Assembly: GCF_008831285.2 (NCBI RefSeq)
Contig: NC_045145.1
Span: forward strand, 21,512,802 to 21,576,801
Direction of reading: 5' to 3'
Length of the DNA: 64,000 bases
Source of the DNA: Nymphaea colorata
Lineage: Eukaryota; Streptophyta; Magnoliopsida; Nymphaeales; Nymphaeaceae
The notes under the pieces are model-generated. The model searched no databases. It was not told the DNA's origin and saw nothing but the letters and a program-made list of their open reading frames with translations. The position numbers and the translations under genes are program-made. How positions within the stretch are numbered: position 1 is the stretch's first letter; every line of letters begins with the position of its first letter. This document shows, piece after piece, positions 1-14,370 of the stretch.

Positions 1-2283
1 ACTTATCTTTCTTGTTTATTCTTTTCATGTCAACTTCTTTTTTTTTTAATAGCAATTAGTTAGAAATAGACATCAACTTAATTATCTTGTTTCTTTCATC
101 TTATCATATGGCGCATGCATTGATGTAACCCATGTCGGGTTAATAAAAGTACATTAGACTAATCAAACGAAAACTTCTAAAATTTTACCAGCTCTAAGGA
201 TATCAAGTGATCATGAAGGCAAAAATGGTTCGCGAAATGTGTTCCTCACTTCTTCGTTTCGAATTTCTGTATACCAATTGCAAAAAGGAGTCATCGATAA
301 TCTTCTGACACCTTACTTACCTTTCTTAAGAACCAAAACCAGACTTAGACCCTCACGAGATGTTCCAGGGTGAGGATTTTGCCTCTCCTTTTTTTGTGAG
401 CAGGAATGAAATATTTCTTATGCTCACCCTTTAAAATATAAACATAACTGGAACTATCACTATCATTTCTTTTTTTAACTAAAGTTAAAATGCAAAGTAA
501 GTTCCATAGTCACAAAAAAACGTGTTTTTTTTAACACAAAAAAAAATACGATAAATTAAATTGCCGTTTACAACTTTAAAAACGCATTTTTTTTACTTAA
601 AAAAATAATTTTTAACATGTTTTTTTTTCATTTTTTCACTTTTTTATTTTTTTATTTTTTAATGTTAAACAGTTTTTTTTCATTTTCTATTTTTATTTAT
701 TGCAAATCTATTTGGTATCCCTCAAATTCCTGGGGAATCCTATTCAGCATTTCTACAGCTTTGCAGGTTATCTCTTCAAGTTCCTGGTAAAATCTTTCCA
801 GCTTTTCCACGACTTTTTATACAATATATTCAAATTCGTGGGATATTTCCGCCCACAGGTGACTTGTCAGGGACATATTTTGTTCTGTCTTGTCCTTTTC
901 TGACGAAAAGGACGTGTGGGGACTTTTTGACTCGGCACGCTTTGTTTAGGAGGGAGGAAGGTGCAGATATGTTGCACATGGAGCAACTGTTTTCTCATTA
1001 CTCTCATATATGGAGAAAAAAATTAACTTCGACGAAGAAATCTAATATCCGATTTGGATTCATAAAAAGACATCCAATCATATTTGTATTTGTTTCTGTT
1101 TTAGATAAATACCTGATCAGATCTTGGAATTGAATTTGAATTCAGTATCAATATAAATATTTTATATCAAATATCAATTGCTGAGCTAGAAATTTCTAGC
1201 TTAGGGGCAGGAGCGGAGGGAGAGGGCTGCGTAGGCCGTAGCCCACCCCAACTACTTGAAAAAAAAATATATTACAAAAATTGAAAAATTTTGGTTGGTA
1301 ATGCATTTTTTATATTCAGATTTAGTTTGGCCCTATGCAGATAAGTTCGATGGACCGTTTGGCTCGGCCCAAAAAAAAATTTTTGGTTTCGCCCTTAAAT
1401 AGGGGCACTTTAAGCTTCAAACGTCAAGGAACACTTATATGTAAAAACAAAAACTGAAAACTAATGAAGTTTATAAATGTAAGTAAAGTTTGTGAACTAG
1501 CGTGGGCCCACTAACCACGTTTTGGAAATCGATTTTTTCACATATAATATGGTGCTCAATATGGTGCTCAGATTCAGTTGTATATCAAAGTCCGATTCTG
1601 ATTAGATTCTGAATTCAAAAATCCGATGTGTATAGGATCTATATTTTAACTTTAAATTTTGGACTCATATATGATATAGACCTTCATTTGCATTTGAATC
1701 CAAGTTTATGAACATATGATAAATTGCATATGGTAAATGACACAAGAATTTGACCTCACACTCAGGCTGGCTATATTGAGCCCACGGAGATAAAATGAAT
1801 AAAAAATTAACGCACCTAATATCTGACAGAAGTGTTGAAGGTAGATTTAGGCAGCTTCTTTCTTAAAAAAAAGCACCAAATACATATAAGGAAAAGGAAT
1901 TAAATTGCTGCTCAAAATTTTTAGCAACAAGTACATGCAAGTGGGACATTTGTTTAGAAGCATTTTGACTTCTCTGGAAACAACATTGGGAAACTTCTAC
2001 AAAGATCTCACCACAGTGGCCCTCCCGAACCATTCTTACAGAACCTCACAAGGATGCTCCATCTGCCAACCAGCATTGGTTGGGCTTTGCGCAGCAGCTT
2101 CTCATCCTTCGTAATGAAACTAAGAGATATGGGCGACTTGAATATACACCAAACGCCCCTCTGCTTGAAAGCTCTCCCCAAGAAATATATACTGTAAGGA
2201 AATATAGCGCGCTCTTCGGACTTCAACAGCGTTGCACAACCTAGGTCAGGTACTGGGCAATATGAAACGGGCAAAACCCGCAC
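1..2283. other. Intergenic, repeat-like AT-rich DNA
   Basis: No supportable gene. Positions about 480-710 are T- and A-run rich and resemble 14190-14370 closely enough to suggest a dispersed repeat. Positions 1045-1150 and 1560-1720 are rich in alternating GAATTTGAAT/GATTCTGA-type words also seen near 14940-15110 and 23080-23360. The short open frames here show no family resemblance and cross low-complexity sequence. The last few hundred bases probably include the 3' UTR of the minus-strand DnaJ gene. Confidence 0.6.
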
Positions 2284-5200
2284 TCAACAGGGCTTCCTCT
2301 TGTCCACTTTCACGTGGATGTTGAACCACTTCTTTCTCCTTGACCTTTCTCTTGCCGTGGGTTTAGTCTGCCTCGAATGACAGCCTTCTTCCCCTTTAAA
2401 TTCCTTGCGGGAAGCCCTGCGCTTGCCACCGCTACTTGGGGTCCGCCCTGGGGTTGGTGAGATGGATGAGTAAGAGGCATGAATCATATCTCGTTGTTTG
2501 AGAAGCTCATCTATCTGAACAATGAAACAGGATATCAAGTCAGAACTTTTCAGGTACAAGACGTTGGGAGAATTATTTTCAGTACAGGAGAATGATCGTC
2601 CTGTAGCAGTCATCCCAGCGTAAAAGGAGAAGAAGAGAAACTCACACTCTTCATTTCCTGTGCATATCTACTCGTCATCTCTGTGAATTGAGCCAAGACC
2701 TAAAACAGATATGGAGTTGCATTAATTCTCAAACGTTGAAAGAAAATACAGGAAAAAATGAGAAAACAAGTGTGTCTGAGATCACTTGAAAGATAATACA
2801 GAAGATGAAAACAGCAGGTCCGTCTTGACATGGTAACCAACAAAGGGAGAACGGGAAGCATGAAACTCAAACAGAGAAAGGAACTTTCAGAAAAATCTAA
2901 CGTGGTTACATACATTTGCAACTCAACCAAAGAGAAAAGGTGAGAATCATGAATAGGTGCCATCATCAACTGAGGAAGTAGCAGCAATCATGTAAAAGAG
3001 CCATATACATGAACGACAGACAGCTGAAAAGCATAAACAGACGATGACATGAAACTGAAATAACAACCTCCCTATATTCTGTCTCAAACTTAGATAGCTC
3101 CATTCTTTTGGACAAAATTTGCGCCTCAACATCCTTAAGTTGCTCTTTTTCTTCAGAAAAGGGAGCAGCACATACGGCTTCTATGCAGTAGGTTGCACTT
3201 TTAAAAAAGTTGTCACCTTCAAAAGTTAAAAGGCAAGACATGAACACTTCAGCTATATAACAAATTGGCGAACCTTTAAACTAATACAAATAAGACAGGT
3301 GTTTCCACATAGTACAACTAAATAGATCAACTGACCATAAACCGCAAAAACATGTCTGCCAGCCTTCAGCTCAGTTATCTCACATGGCTGAAATCCATCC
3401 AGCTTCTTAAAGAAGGCAGCATCTGGATCTTTAGCCAAAGTCATCTGCCAGCAACTTGCCATCAGACAAAAATGATATATTATACATATTAAAGCCAAAG
3501 AATGAGGCAACCTAAAATCACCGTAACCTGCAAGTATCACAAAATATTGCTAGCATACCGCATTTGCTGCACGATCTAATCTATAAACAGGAAATCGGAG
3601 GAAGTACATCCCTGCTGAGGTAACCTTCCCTGTCCTTGAACTGTCCTCCTGCACGGGTGAATCCACATTATGATCAAAGTAAAAAAACAGCAACTCTTCA
3701 GTGGTTCATCCAAACAAAAATATCAGGAAGCCAGAAGACCTGATCCAGTTCAAGTTCATGATGGGCAATAAAATATACAGAAAGCAGATGCTTGGAAAAT
3801 AAAGTTCATAACAACATTTTAATTAAACTGATTTTATATAAGACAGTGACACTCCCCTAACCTGCAAAGCGAGGCTAAGTCCACCATTCTCTTCCAGCTC
3901 AAAGTATAAAAGCTGTTCACAGATGAAAGTTTAATTTCATCAGTACTCCTGATAACGCACACAATTTAAATAGTAACAGAACATATTCAAGGTAGAACCT
4001 ATATCTTAACAATCTATCAGAACAGCATTTTCAATAGCATTATCATTTAATCCTTTCAAGAGCAGCAGCCTCTGTCGAGTCACCTACACAAACTTTTACT
4101 TTTCTATATGTAAGCCATGGTATAGTGATGACTTGTCATGATGGTATAGATACAACTATCAAATAGAGAAGAACCTCAGTCCTGAATGAATTCTATATAC
4201 TAGAACAAACGGAATAGGATGATAATGCTGGAACCCACTTCAACACAGTAACTGCTCAAAAGCAGTATATATTCGCTAAAGGACTTATCCCTATTAGAAG
4301 TTTCACATCCAAAAAAAGATTTCACAAAAAAACAAGATATAAGAATCTGGTGTCACAGTAGGAAAACTCGAAGAGAAATATCACCAATCAACAAACTATT
4401 CAGAAACATACATTTTACCAACATACAAAGACTTTAGAAGCGGCAATATGTGTGTAACTAAGTCACATGGGTGCCCAAAACTGGTGAAGCACCCGAGTCG
4501 ACTCGGGTGTGGGTGTGGCCCGACACAGCACCTGACTCGATTTGACTGAGCCGGGTGCTGCTGATTAAACTCACTCGTTTTTTTTCATTTTTTTCTTTTA
4601 TCTTTTCCCTCATCTTTTTTGCCCTCTTTTCTCTTTCCTCCCCCATTTTATTTAATAAAACTTTGAATTTTATATGAGATAAAGGTAATCTTGATAAAAA
4701 AAAAAATAACAATGTAGACAAATAAAATTACTTATATATATATATATATATATGTGCCCTCGCCGCACCCGCACCCAACTTTTTTTGGAACTTGCCGCAT
4801 CCCACACCCATGCGACATAGGTGTGTAATAATACTTGCAGATGTAAATAGCCCTGTAAACAGTCAAACGCATGATGGGCATAACCAATGTGCCAATGTTG
4901 TTCTTGTCCATTGTCCATTCTCTACCCTGTTCACTATGAGCCAGTCTTATCTAGTTCTCTTTCTTCTTTTTCATACACAAAATCTTTTAAAATTCTTGGA
5001 TTCAGTCAATAATATCACACACCTTGTGAATTTCTTTCTCGAATATACAGCTTATGCATGTACTAGCTACCTCAGAACAATCTTATTGTTATAGACTTAT
5101 AGTACACCAGCACTTGTATCTGCACTTGCTCCCATACCCATGTGACATAGTTTACCAAAAAACAAAAATGAATACAGCATTTTCATGGCGATGTCATTGA

Positions 5201-8200
5201 ATTTCTGAAGAATTTGCAATCCAATGGCACAAAATTTTTATGATAGCCAGAGAGACCACTACTATTGAATAAACTGGCATCAAACTCCGGTTCTGGAGAC
5301 ATGTGAACAATGATAAAGAGGAAGGCAAGAGCTCAGATAATAAAAGAAGAATATAAATTTTTGACTTCAACATTGATGGCTGCCTTAACCAAGATTTTAT
5401 GAAGCAAGACAGTTGCCTTGACTCCAGATCACAAAATACTCAGGAATCCTAGACCCAAGTTATTAAGTTGCCGTTTGAGTGACCTAGATATGTAAAATTT
5501 TCAAACTTGACTTGTGAATATTTTACAATTTGCACATTCACATACCCATGCAAAACTTCTTCAACATTTGCCTCAAACATGAAAATTATGGAAGATCAAC
5601 GTTTGTATAAGATGGTAAAGGTAGAGTTGATAATTTTGGAGAAACCTTGAATTTGCTTCTATCTGATGAGTGCACTCTGCATACAAACCCTGCCTCTGCT
5701 TCTGCTTCTGTTATTGTTACAGAGTAAAAGTGTGCGCATTGTTTCTCAACCTGTATGGCAGACAAAGACATTCAAATGTAGGTATTAGCAGCAGAACCAG
5801 CAAAAGGGTATAAAAAATAAGGAAAGTCTATAAACCTTTTTAACCAGCGGCTGCCCCAGGAGGAGTGGTCTGACAGTTATTGTGCCATTTAATGCCTCCT
5901 CCAAAACTGTTGCTGATACAGCTGTTTTAATGGGGACGCCAAGTTTGCTTCATAGAAGTCCATTCAGTCAGTTGTGGAATGAACTCCAGGGACAAGAGCA
6001 TAGTTACAAGAAATCAGGCAAATATTAGCTTTACCTGAAAATGGCAGCAAACATTGTGTTTAATGTTCCAAGACTTGAAAGATCGAGCTCCAGTTCTTGA
6101 TTGTCTGATTCAATAGCCTAGAACCAATCAAAATAAAGTCAAATTCCAAAAGGATGATAAACATCCTGTATGATATCAGAACAATAGAAGTTTCTGACAA
6201 ACAGGAAATCCTATTAAGAAGAATAATGCATGTAGGATTCAAATTAATCTCTTGTCTCAGGCACAAAATTGCCAAAATTCATGTAATATAACTGAATTAG
6301 GTTAAGCAGCCTGCTTTCAACTTAAAACCCTCTCGGAACTGAATCCTAACCTTAAGTTCACAGCCACATGAAACAAGACTGCAGAATAAGATGCCAGAAA
6401 TAAACATGAGTAAGTTGCTGTGGAGAAGAAAAATAACATATTTTGACAACAGAAGCTCCCCCTTCAAATATGAAGTTCCATATTACTATCGGTGGTATCA
6501 CTATAAAGCTTCCCTTGATAACCCCCACCTACAAATTCCAGTGGCCCAAACAACTTCATGAAATGTTACGCATTCTTTCTAACAGCATTTTTGGTCAAAG
6601 TTTGAAGCCCTTCATCCAAGAAATAAACCACAGTGCATAAAAACATGAATACCCATTTCCACTGCATTCAGCATATAATGGACCACCATTCTAGATATAT
6701 ACCAGCAGGACCACTTATTAGAGCCTTAATAGCTTACATATTCAAGGTAAACCTTCATCATGAGGAAGGTCTCCTGCCCCCACCAAACAACTGATAGGCA
6801 AATCCAAGGGTTTACTGGGAAACTGATTTTAATATCCCTTTCCAGACAATTCTGTCATTATCAAGCAACCACCTATCATGATGTCTTGTTCAACCACCTA
6901 GTGAGTTCATCAAAATGCTGGCTTATTATCCACAAGACACAAGCAGACCAGTTGGCCGCCACAGTAAAACTAACATGCTAATAAAATATCCCACCTCAAA
7001 CCCAGCAGCATCATACTGCCGACGTTTGTCAGGATCTGACAAGATGGTATAAGAGAAAGTAATTTCCTTGAACATATCAGCAGCTTCAGGGTCATTGGCA
7101 TTTTTGTCTGGATGGTACCTGCAATAATAGAGTAAACGCAATGTCTAAAAAGGAAAGGCATTTTTTAAAAACATTAACTATTTGGAATTCTTGATACTAA
7201 AAGCCTAAAACCAATAAAGAAGCAAGCAGCTGACAAACTAGTAACAACATATAAAGTTCACTTGACCAGACTATCGTTCTATGCCCTAAATGCAGAAAGG
7301 AAGGTCCAACAGTGATCATATTATTTTCACTATCTCCACATCTCTTGCAATGCCTAGTGGTATGGACACAAATAGCATAATAACAAGTACAGAATAGTTG
7401 AGAGAGCCAGATAACAACTACAACAAAATAACACTGGGAATTTTGCTAATTGTTTTCAATATCATGAACCCCAAATTGTTTATAGGTTGCTACAAAAAAA
7501 AAAAAAGACAACAACAACAACAACATGATTAAAATTTAGCTATGCAATATAGAGAACTGGAAATCCACATTGCAAGAATCATAAGGCCTTTGTTCAGCAA
7601 TTTCAAAGGTATGGTAGTCTGATGCAGCATGGACCATGGGAACCAGAGAGACCAACCATTTGAAAAGCAATCCAAATGAACAAAGATAAATTTTGACAAG
7701 GAGAAGTAAGAAACATAAGATTGTACAAACATCTCCAGATAGACATATATGATCTGCTTGTTTTATTTGCTTTCCACTTCATTGCATGTATCCTGTTGTT
7801 AGAATGAAAGAAGTTCACATTTTCTCTTCATCTCCCTGCATTTACTGAGTGGATTGCTGGCAAATCTTTTGTTTAGATAAATGAAGGACAGTTTAGGAAG
7901 GGCCCATTCAATGAGATCTAAGATCTAGACTCACATGTGGAAATGAAATCCAAAATTATTTCCAATCTCAGTTTGCTTCTATGTCTTGCTAAATGTCATT
8001 TATCCAAAGGAAAATAGGCATAAAACTGAATGTATGAAACTGACAACCAAGTATATTATCAAATTTGGAATCTTTGTGACAAAAAAAAAGTCCAGATTTT
8101 TTGTCAGAGTATTTAGATATATAAAGTCCCATATGATTTTTTTAATAGATCCATACTCATATCGTACTTGAAGTCTTGAAGCACCCTCCTCATTCAATTT

Positions 8201-9547
8201 GAAAGTTCCGTTCTTCTGCTGAGGTACTGTGCAAGGCCATGCCAAAATGAGTGGGGAAAGGGATTCAGATCTCCAACAATTTGTTAATAAAAACGGCAAC
8301 AGAGAACAACTCATTTACCTCTAACATATTCCAGCAGAAGAATATCTTTAAGGCATTAATCCTGACTGATTAATGATGTACATAACTAGAATTGTAGGTC
8401 GTTTTGGAACAGGGTATCTCACAAGGTTCTTTATGACATGGACAGGATGGAAAGGGGCAGCTCCAGTGGACCTACTGAATCTTAATCATGCCTACAAGGG
8501 ACCATTGTCTGCTTCTACCTTCAACCCATCCAAGGTCGTTTGCCCGCCATTCTCTGTTTTTTTCTTTCATCATCATCATTAGTATATTCATAAGAAAACA
8601 AGCCGATACCCAGATCTTGAGAGCGTAGCACTAATAATTTGATCTCTTCAGCCGGTGCATGTGTCATAATCTTCAGAAAACGAGCATAACATAAAAAGAA
8701 TTTCTGAGAAAGCATTTATGAAAACAGTACCCGCAAAGTGGCGATTTGAATGCAAGCTAACTACACGGGTGAAGACTAAAAAAGGATAGAAACAAGAGAA
8801 CCAAACCGGTTGTCCTGCACTACAAGCAAGAACAACGAAGGAAGAATCGAGTAGATTATTGAAGAGAATGGAGGAACATGAAAGCAGAAAATGGAACAGG
8901 TTGCAGGGAACAAACACACTTGCAGAAACGAAATTGAGAACAGCATAAATGAGCTCTTGCACAGAGAACCAGCTGAATAAAACAAGAACATTTCCAATGA
9001 AGAAAAGAAACTTTTCTAGCTCCGGCGATCACGGTAAAATAAAAGCCCTGCGTTTTCTCGTGGACATTATTTCGCAAAAGTACGTCCAGACACGAGTTGT
9101 CTAACAAAAACCAGAAAAGCGTTCCGTAAATACAAACGAAATTGAGCTCCAAAACTTGAAAAGCACGCACCTTTCCCCCACATTCCATGCAAAGCAGGCG
9201 CGATTATCAAGTTATGCACGACTTTCTTTAAAAAAAAAAAAAAAGAACCTTCATAACGACTCTGTGAAGGCAAAAGATCCCTGATTCCTCCCCGCACATT
9301 TTTCAGGCGCATCACAAATTAGATAAAATACAAAGATAAAAGACTCCAGGTAAAATGAAAGGACGACGGAGAGTGAGAGAATGAGGGTGTTAAGCTTTTA
9401 CTTTAGGGCCATTTTCCTGTAGGCCGTCTTAATCTCTTGATCGGAGGCGCTCCGTGGCACGCCGAGGACGTCGTAAGGGTCCCTCCGCTGGTGGGAAGAC
9501 CGCTTCGACGCCGAGTTCTTCCCAGCCCGCGGCGAAGGCGTCGGCAT
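2284..9547 (-). CDS. ARG1: ARG1/ARL1-type DnaJ chaperone (gravitropism-related J protein), 11 exons
   Basis: Exons, reading down the minus strand: 9547-9402, 7118-6995, 6117-6035, 5947-5836, 5750-5646, 3912-3862, 3648-3559, 3444-3336, 3216-3068, 2699-2646, 2514-2284. All borders are GT-AG and in phase, giving 417 aa with a TGA stop at 2286-2284. The start is the ATG just before the J domain. The J domain spans about residues 22-90; the HPD triad that stimulates Hsp70 ATPase is H51-P52-D53. The conserved ARG1-family middle region follows (residues 91-275). Next comes a charged coiled coil (about 283-355), then a basic Ser/Gly-rich tail. ARG1 family members are about 410-436 aa, are peripheral on endomembranes and act early in root and shoot gravity signalling; that is family knowledge. 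I cannot separate ARG1 from ARL1 without a tree. Introns are large; the one at 3913-5645 carries a foldback repeat. No coding lesion seen. Confidence 0.93.
4453..4825. repeat. GGGTAC/GTACCC-type foldback element, copy 1 (in ARG1 intron)
   Basis: Begins near AAGTCACATGGGTGCCC, continues through a G/C-rich block with a CCCGAGTCGACTCGGG palindrome, a T-rich middle and a (TA)n run at about 4735-4752. It ends in a block of CCGCACCC/CCACACCC words and CCATGCGACATAGG. The same order of modules recurs at about 21560-21800, 26668-26968 and 58350-59056. A further matching end, CCATACCCATGTGACATAG, lies at 5129-5150, so the unit may extend to about 5155 (near 700 bp, like the copy at 58350-59056). It lies wholly inside an intron and has no coding capacity. 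Confidence 0.6.
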
Positions 9548-9800
9548 AGCGTCTCTTCTCCGGCCACGGGACGGCCTCCGCGAGCTAGAGAAACCCTAAG
9601 CAGAGGCAGAGCGACGGAGGAAGACGACGATCTCTGACCTCACGAGGCGCTGCCTGCGGGAGGGCTGACGGTATCCCTCCTCGGAGCACCGAAGGAAAGG
9701 AATAAGGTGGAAGTCTTCCGGGCGTTACTTTTGAACGCCGAAAATGCCCTGGCTCGAACGGATGCTTTTTCCCCAAACTGGAAGCCCATTATAAGGGTAC
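9548..9800 (-). promoter_or_regulatory. ARG1-like 5' UTR/promoter region (GC-rich)
   Basis: The sequence just upstream of the ATG at 9547 is GC-rich with CpG-containing words, unlike the AT-rich surroundings. This fits a plant 5' UTR and proximal promoter. I could not pin down a TATA box or start site, so the boundaries are inferred. Confidence 0.35.
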
Positions 9801-11679
9801 TTTAGGGAATGACTAGATTACGAAATTGGCCCAGACCGTTCGAATTGTTACGCGCGTGCCTCAGGAGAACTTTCAAATTGTTCTTTTTTTTTTCTTTCCA
9901 CGAAGCCAAATTACTTTTCAGTCCTCCACTGTCGGCGTTATCGCCAATATCATTGTTAAAATGATTAGCTGGGCTCGGGGCCCACCAAGATGCTTAATCC
10001 ACCGTCCAACGTTATCTCGTCAGCACGGGAAAGTAGAACGTGACCGTCCATCTCCCACTGCAATGCAAACGCCGGAGTCGGTTTTGCTGCGACTTTTTTA
10101 AATCTCGGATATCGAGAACTGGATCATGAATTCTGTTGCCTCCGCAAGCTGAGGCTCTAAAGTCTAAACTTGGTGCACCTTTCCATCCTCGAAATCGCGA
10201 ACTAGTTCGCGGATTAGGTCACAACTGGCCCACTTCTAGCATCAGAAAATCATGTTTAGCATAATCTAGGAGGGCTTTATAAGTTAGTCCTAATAAGCCA
10301 TTTATGAGATAATTGAGAGTGGAGATTATTGGATGTATTACAATTAAAATAGAAAATGTATAGACATTGAATATACGAAAATTTTAACTGACTGTATTGT
10401 TGCGTATTTTTCGATCAGATGTTTATTTAAAACTGAATTTAAACCCAAATATAATCAGATGTTTGATACTAGAATCTAAAGGGTTGCTTAGAAGGGCTCC
10501 AAAGGAATGGATTTGATGCCTTCAAATAAGAGGAGGCCAAGAGTTCAAAACATTCTAAGGGCAATTAATTGAATACTTAGCACTAACTCTGTCTTGAGTT
10601 CACGAACTTGATCATGTTTCACGCAATGCCAAACGCTATTCATGGTAAACTTGGTAACTTTTCCAAGTCATTGGGAGATTCAGCTCATGTCCTAAGAAAT
10701 CAAGGGCCATACTGTCTTTTAGGTTTGTCAATGTGTACTTGTTTAAATTTGTTCTTTACTTTATATTGCTCATATTATTTTTGCTTGTGTAATCATCTTC
10801 TTGGTAGTTCTCACTTCAATGTGATGTTTATGTGTGAACTAACAAATGACATCCAACCACACTGATCATCATTTCATAATCATGTAAAGGAAATGTGTAT
10901 TTATTTAATCACATCTAAGTTCATGATTCAAAATGTGCTTCCTTGTTTGACGACCAATTATTCCTCCATGAATTCTTAATAATGCTATATGTGCTTCCAT
11001 CACAAGCGTGGTTGGTGGGACAGTTTAAAAAGCTTTTATGACTTATCATCTATTTTGGATCTGGACCGGTCGATTTGAGTCGAGATCTGGGCAGATGTGG
11101 ATTCTATTTCCCTTGTTTGTTTCAAACCAAAATGTGAATGCACAGGGTCTTGTTTGCACTGGCCCAGATCCTGTTTAAATCTAAATAGAAAATAGAGCCC
11201 TTGCCATTCACATCTCACCTACTTTTTACCCACTTGTCACATGTATATCTTGCATACCATATAGCAAACATAGAAAAAAATGTTCTGACATACCAAAATG
11301 TGACAATTCTTCAATGTATGTAAAAATGAAAAAGATGCGTATAGGTATATATTGTATCAATACATGTACATTGTCAGTTCAGGGGCTCCAGCCATTGGTT
11401 TCAAGTATTTTTACCTCCCGAGGAAAAGAAACAAGATTTCTAAATTCGAACACTTGCTTTTACTATACTTCTAATTGACATGAAGTACACTAGGGTAGAT
11501 CTGATGTTTTAAATCGGATTAAATGTCACCGACTATATCCAATCATGTGCATTGGACAGGAATCCCGTGTAGGACATGGGCAGTGACCGAGGCATTTAAA
11601 GGACTTGACATAATATAATTATTTGAATCTTTTAGTGTCAAAAAATCATCATTTTAGTATAAATAAGCAAGTATTTATC

Positions 11680-11893
11680 CTCAAGGGTGGTAGTGTATTA
11701 GTGGCAAGGTGGTTCACTTTCTTTTAAGGACTCGCAATCGAATTTTAGAGAAGTCACTATCATGTTTTATTGCGCTCTACCTCTGAATCGTAAAAAGTCT
11801 CCAAGCATGCTTTGTGAACTCAGGCAGGTGGTACAGGAGGAGGGCAATGGCTTCTTTACGGATGGTAAAATAAACCACTCACCTTAAAAAAAA
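11680..11893 (+). repeat. Possible SINE-like element with A-tail
   Basis: The stretch starts with words loosely like a tRNA A box (around 11690-11705), has a weak B-box-like GCAATCGAATT at about 11734-11744, and ends in a 10-12 base A run at about 11886-11895. No clear target duplication was found. This could be chance. Confidence 0.22.
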
Positions 11894-14189
11894 AAGAGTA
11901 TGTACTTAGAAAACAAGCATATGAAACTATATGTGTGTGAGTTATTGTTTTTAAATATGTAGTCAATAGAAGTGAAAAAACACACACATGGATTGATACC
12001 CCAATTGTTTTAGGACGGCATGCATTTATTGTTTGGTTAGTGGAAGAAACCACACTTGGCGTTGCAAAGGTCAATACCCCCTCTCTCAGGGCTTATGCTT
12101 GGTTTGGTTTATTCAGAGAGTTGATGCCCAAAGAAATCGAATCAATGTCTGGCCTCTTACCAGCTGCTGGTCCGACCAGTAACGCCGAACTCATTGAGGC
12201 GGACAATACAACATACCTAGAATTTGCAACTTCATAAAAGCATATCTAAATTTGTGCTTTGGTAGTCCATCATTGTTCTCATCAACCCAACCTGGCCCAT
12301 TAACTAATCATTAAATTTTGAAGGTAATCTCTTTCTCTCTCTCCCCAATGGCCTTGGCATGGCTGATCGATCAATCGACAGGTGAAAAGTCTATCATCAG
12401 TTTGATTCCCGTGGACATTAAGTCTTTGGAGCGCAAGTTGGCTTACATCTCTTTCTCTCTCTCTCTGTCACACACACACATCTAGAGCTTGAGTGTACAA
12501 TAATTATGTGATGATTAAGCAAGAAGGCAAACTTCAGGGCTTTGAATTGGATATACACTGGATCCAGATCCAGTTTCGTGGCCAGTCAAGCATTTATGAA
12601 AATAGACAATAGGCCCGAGATGTTGGCAATGTAAGCATACACTATTATGTGATGGAAATAACCTGAATGTCTGGATCTTTGATTCGATTCTCCCATATAG
12701 TCAGTAACCAAGTTAGACGATGGCAAAGCAAAGGGATAAAGAGAATTCGTGTCCAAACACATAATGGTCATAACTGAGCCTCTATCCGAAGAAGCACCAC
12801 CCTCTCTCAAAGTGTGACTTTCTTTTCTATCTTTTGGTTTTTTCCTTCTGGACAGGCAAGCTACGCCAGACAAGTATGACATATTCAAAGTATTACCAGC
12901 TACGTCAGGCAACTATGACATGTTGAAAACATATATTACGATCAAGAAGGTGAGAAACTAATATGGGTATTCATCCTTATGCATTCGATTCATTAAGTAT
13001 ATGAGATAGGTAAGAAGAATAAAGTTAAAATGACATTTTGTGACAACCAGTTTTTTAAAAAAAAACGTGTTTTTCTAACTACTTCCTTTTTGTATCTAGG
13101 TGACTTCTTGTCCCCAAATTTTGCTATGAATTCTCATTTTATCAGTTCTTCCTTCTCTCTCTCTCTCTTTCTTTCTCTGTGCGTGTGCATGCTCATGCGT
13201 GTTTGTAGCAAGTGCCAAGCATAGGAAATGAGATTACGAGTATTATTGTGTATACATTAGCAATGTGACATCTCTTTGTGCAATTGCAAACATGCAAATT
13301 TGTGAATGGATGATATCTCCTGCATGTTGGAGACAACCTCTCGTGAAAACTTCATCTTCTAGGAATATTTGGCATGAGATAGCTCCTAAGAACCAAATTC
13401 AAGTTCTGCAAGGTCTCATGCTCGTTTAAGCATGTTTTTTCATAGAAGATGATACCTTGAAGCCTTAAAAACCTTGTTTTAGCATTCAAACATGGTCTCC
13501 GATCTGTTCTTGTGTTCATCAAAACAGGCTTCAAAATGCCCCCAAAAGTAAGTTGCATTTGATCACAGAAACCCTTTACAGCCGCATATTGTTTGGTCAA
13601 AAACTTTGGTCTTTGCTGAAGTCACTACCGTTTTTTAGTTGCTTAATTTTGAAACTTTCCATTGATTGATTAAAAAAAAAGGAATAAATGCAAGATACCC
13701 ACTTTATTCAACGACAATTAACGTTCGATATTTGAACGCACTGATGAGTTATAATCACACTTTTTGACAATGTTGCAGAATATTCATGAACCTCCTGTTC
13801 TCTATAGAGGAGATAAACGTGTAATTGCTTAAAAGAAATGCAGGCCTCATGGTGCAATGACTTGTCTTGTTATTTTGGTGAACTCAGCATTTATGTCGCT
13901 TTTCTTTTTTCAATGACAAGGAAAGTTGAGGAACCACTCAATGGGGTCTCTTAGGGTGCGTTTGATGCACAGGAAAGAAATTAACATGGTAAATTTTCTT
14001 CGCAAATTTTTTTTGAAAAAAAAAACAAGAAAGAAATTAGCTTCTTTAAATGGTTCAGCCACTTGTTGGAGTCATGAACAACTCATGATAATGGACAGAA
14101 GAATTTAAATAAGAGAGAGAGAGGGGTAGAGAGAGAAAGAGGTCAAGACCTTTCAGTCCAACTCTTAACATTGTTTAAAGCATCGTCAT

Positions 14190-14370
14190 CACAGAAAACA
14201 TGTTTTTTTTTTAAATGTGATAAATTAAATGACGGTTTAAAATTAAAAGCAACGTTAAAAATGAAAAAAACTCGCTTTTTCTTGTTTTTGCACTTTTTTC
14301 ATTTTTTCAGTTTTTTCAATGCCAAACAGCTTTTTTTTCATTTTCTATTTTTTGTTTGTTCAAATCTACT
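14190..14370. repeat. T-rich dispersed repeat (paired with 480-710)
   Basis: Shared words in the same order at both sites include GATAAATTAAAT, an ACGGTTTA/GCCGTTTA block, long T runs, GCCAAACAGC/GTTAAACAG followed by TTTTTTCATTTTCTATTTTT, and CAAATCTA. A shorter related word (AAAACGTGTTTTT) is at about 13062-13074. The element is noncoding and its class is unknown. Confidence 0.5.

Noticed and set aside
6926-7161. Extension of the DnaJ exon open frames beyond 7118 and below 6995
   Set aside because: Splice sites and family conservation (KYHPDKN...DAAGFE) fix the exon at 7118-6995; the extra residues are intron translation.
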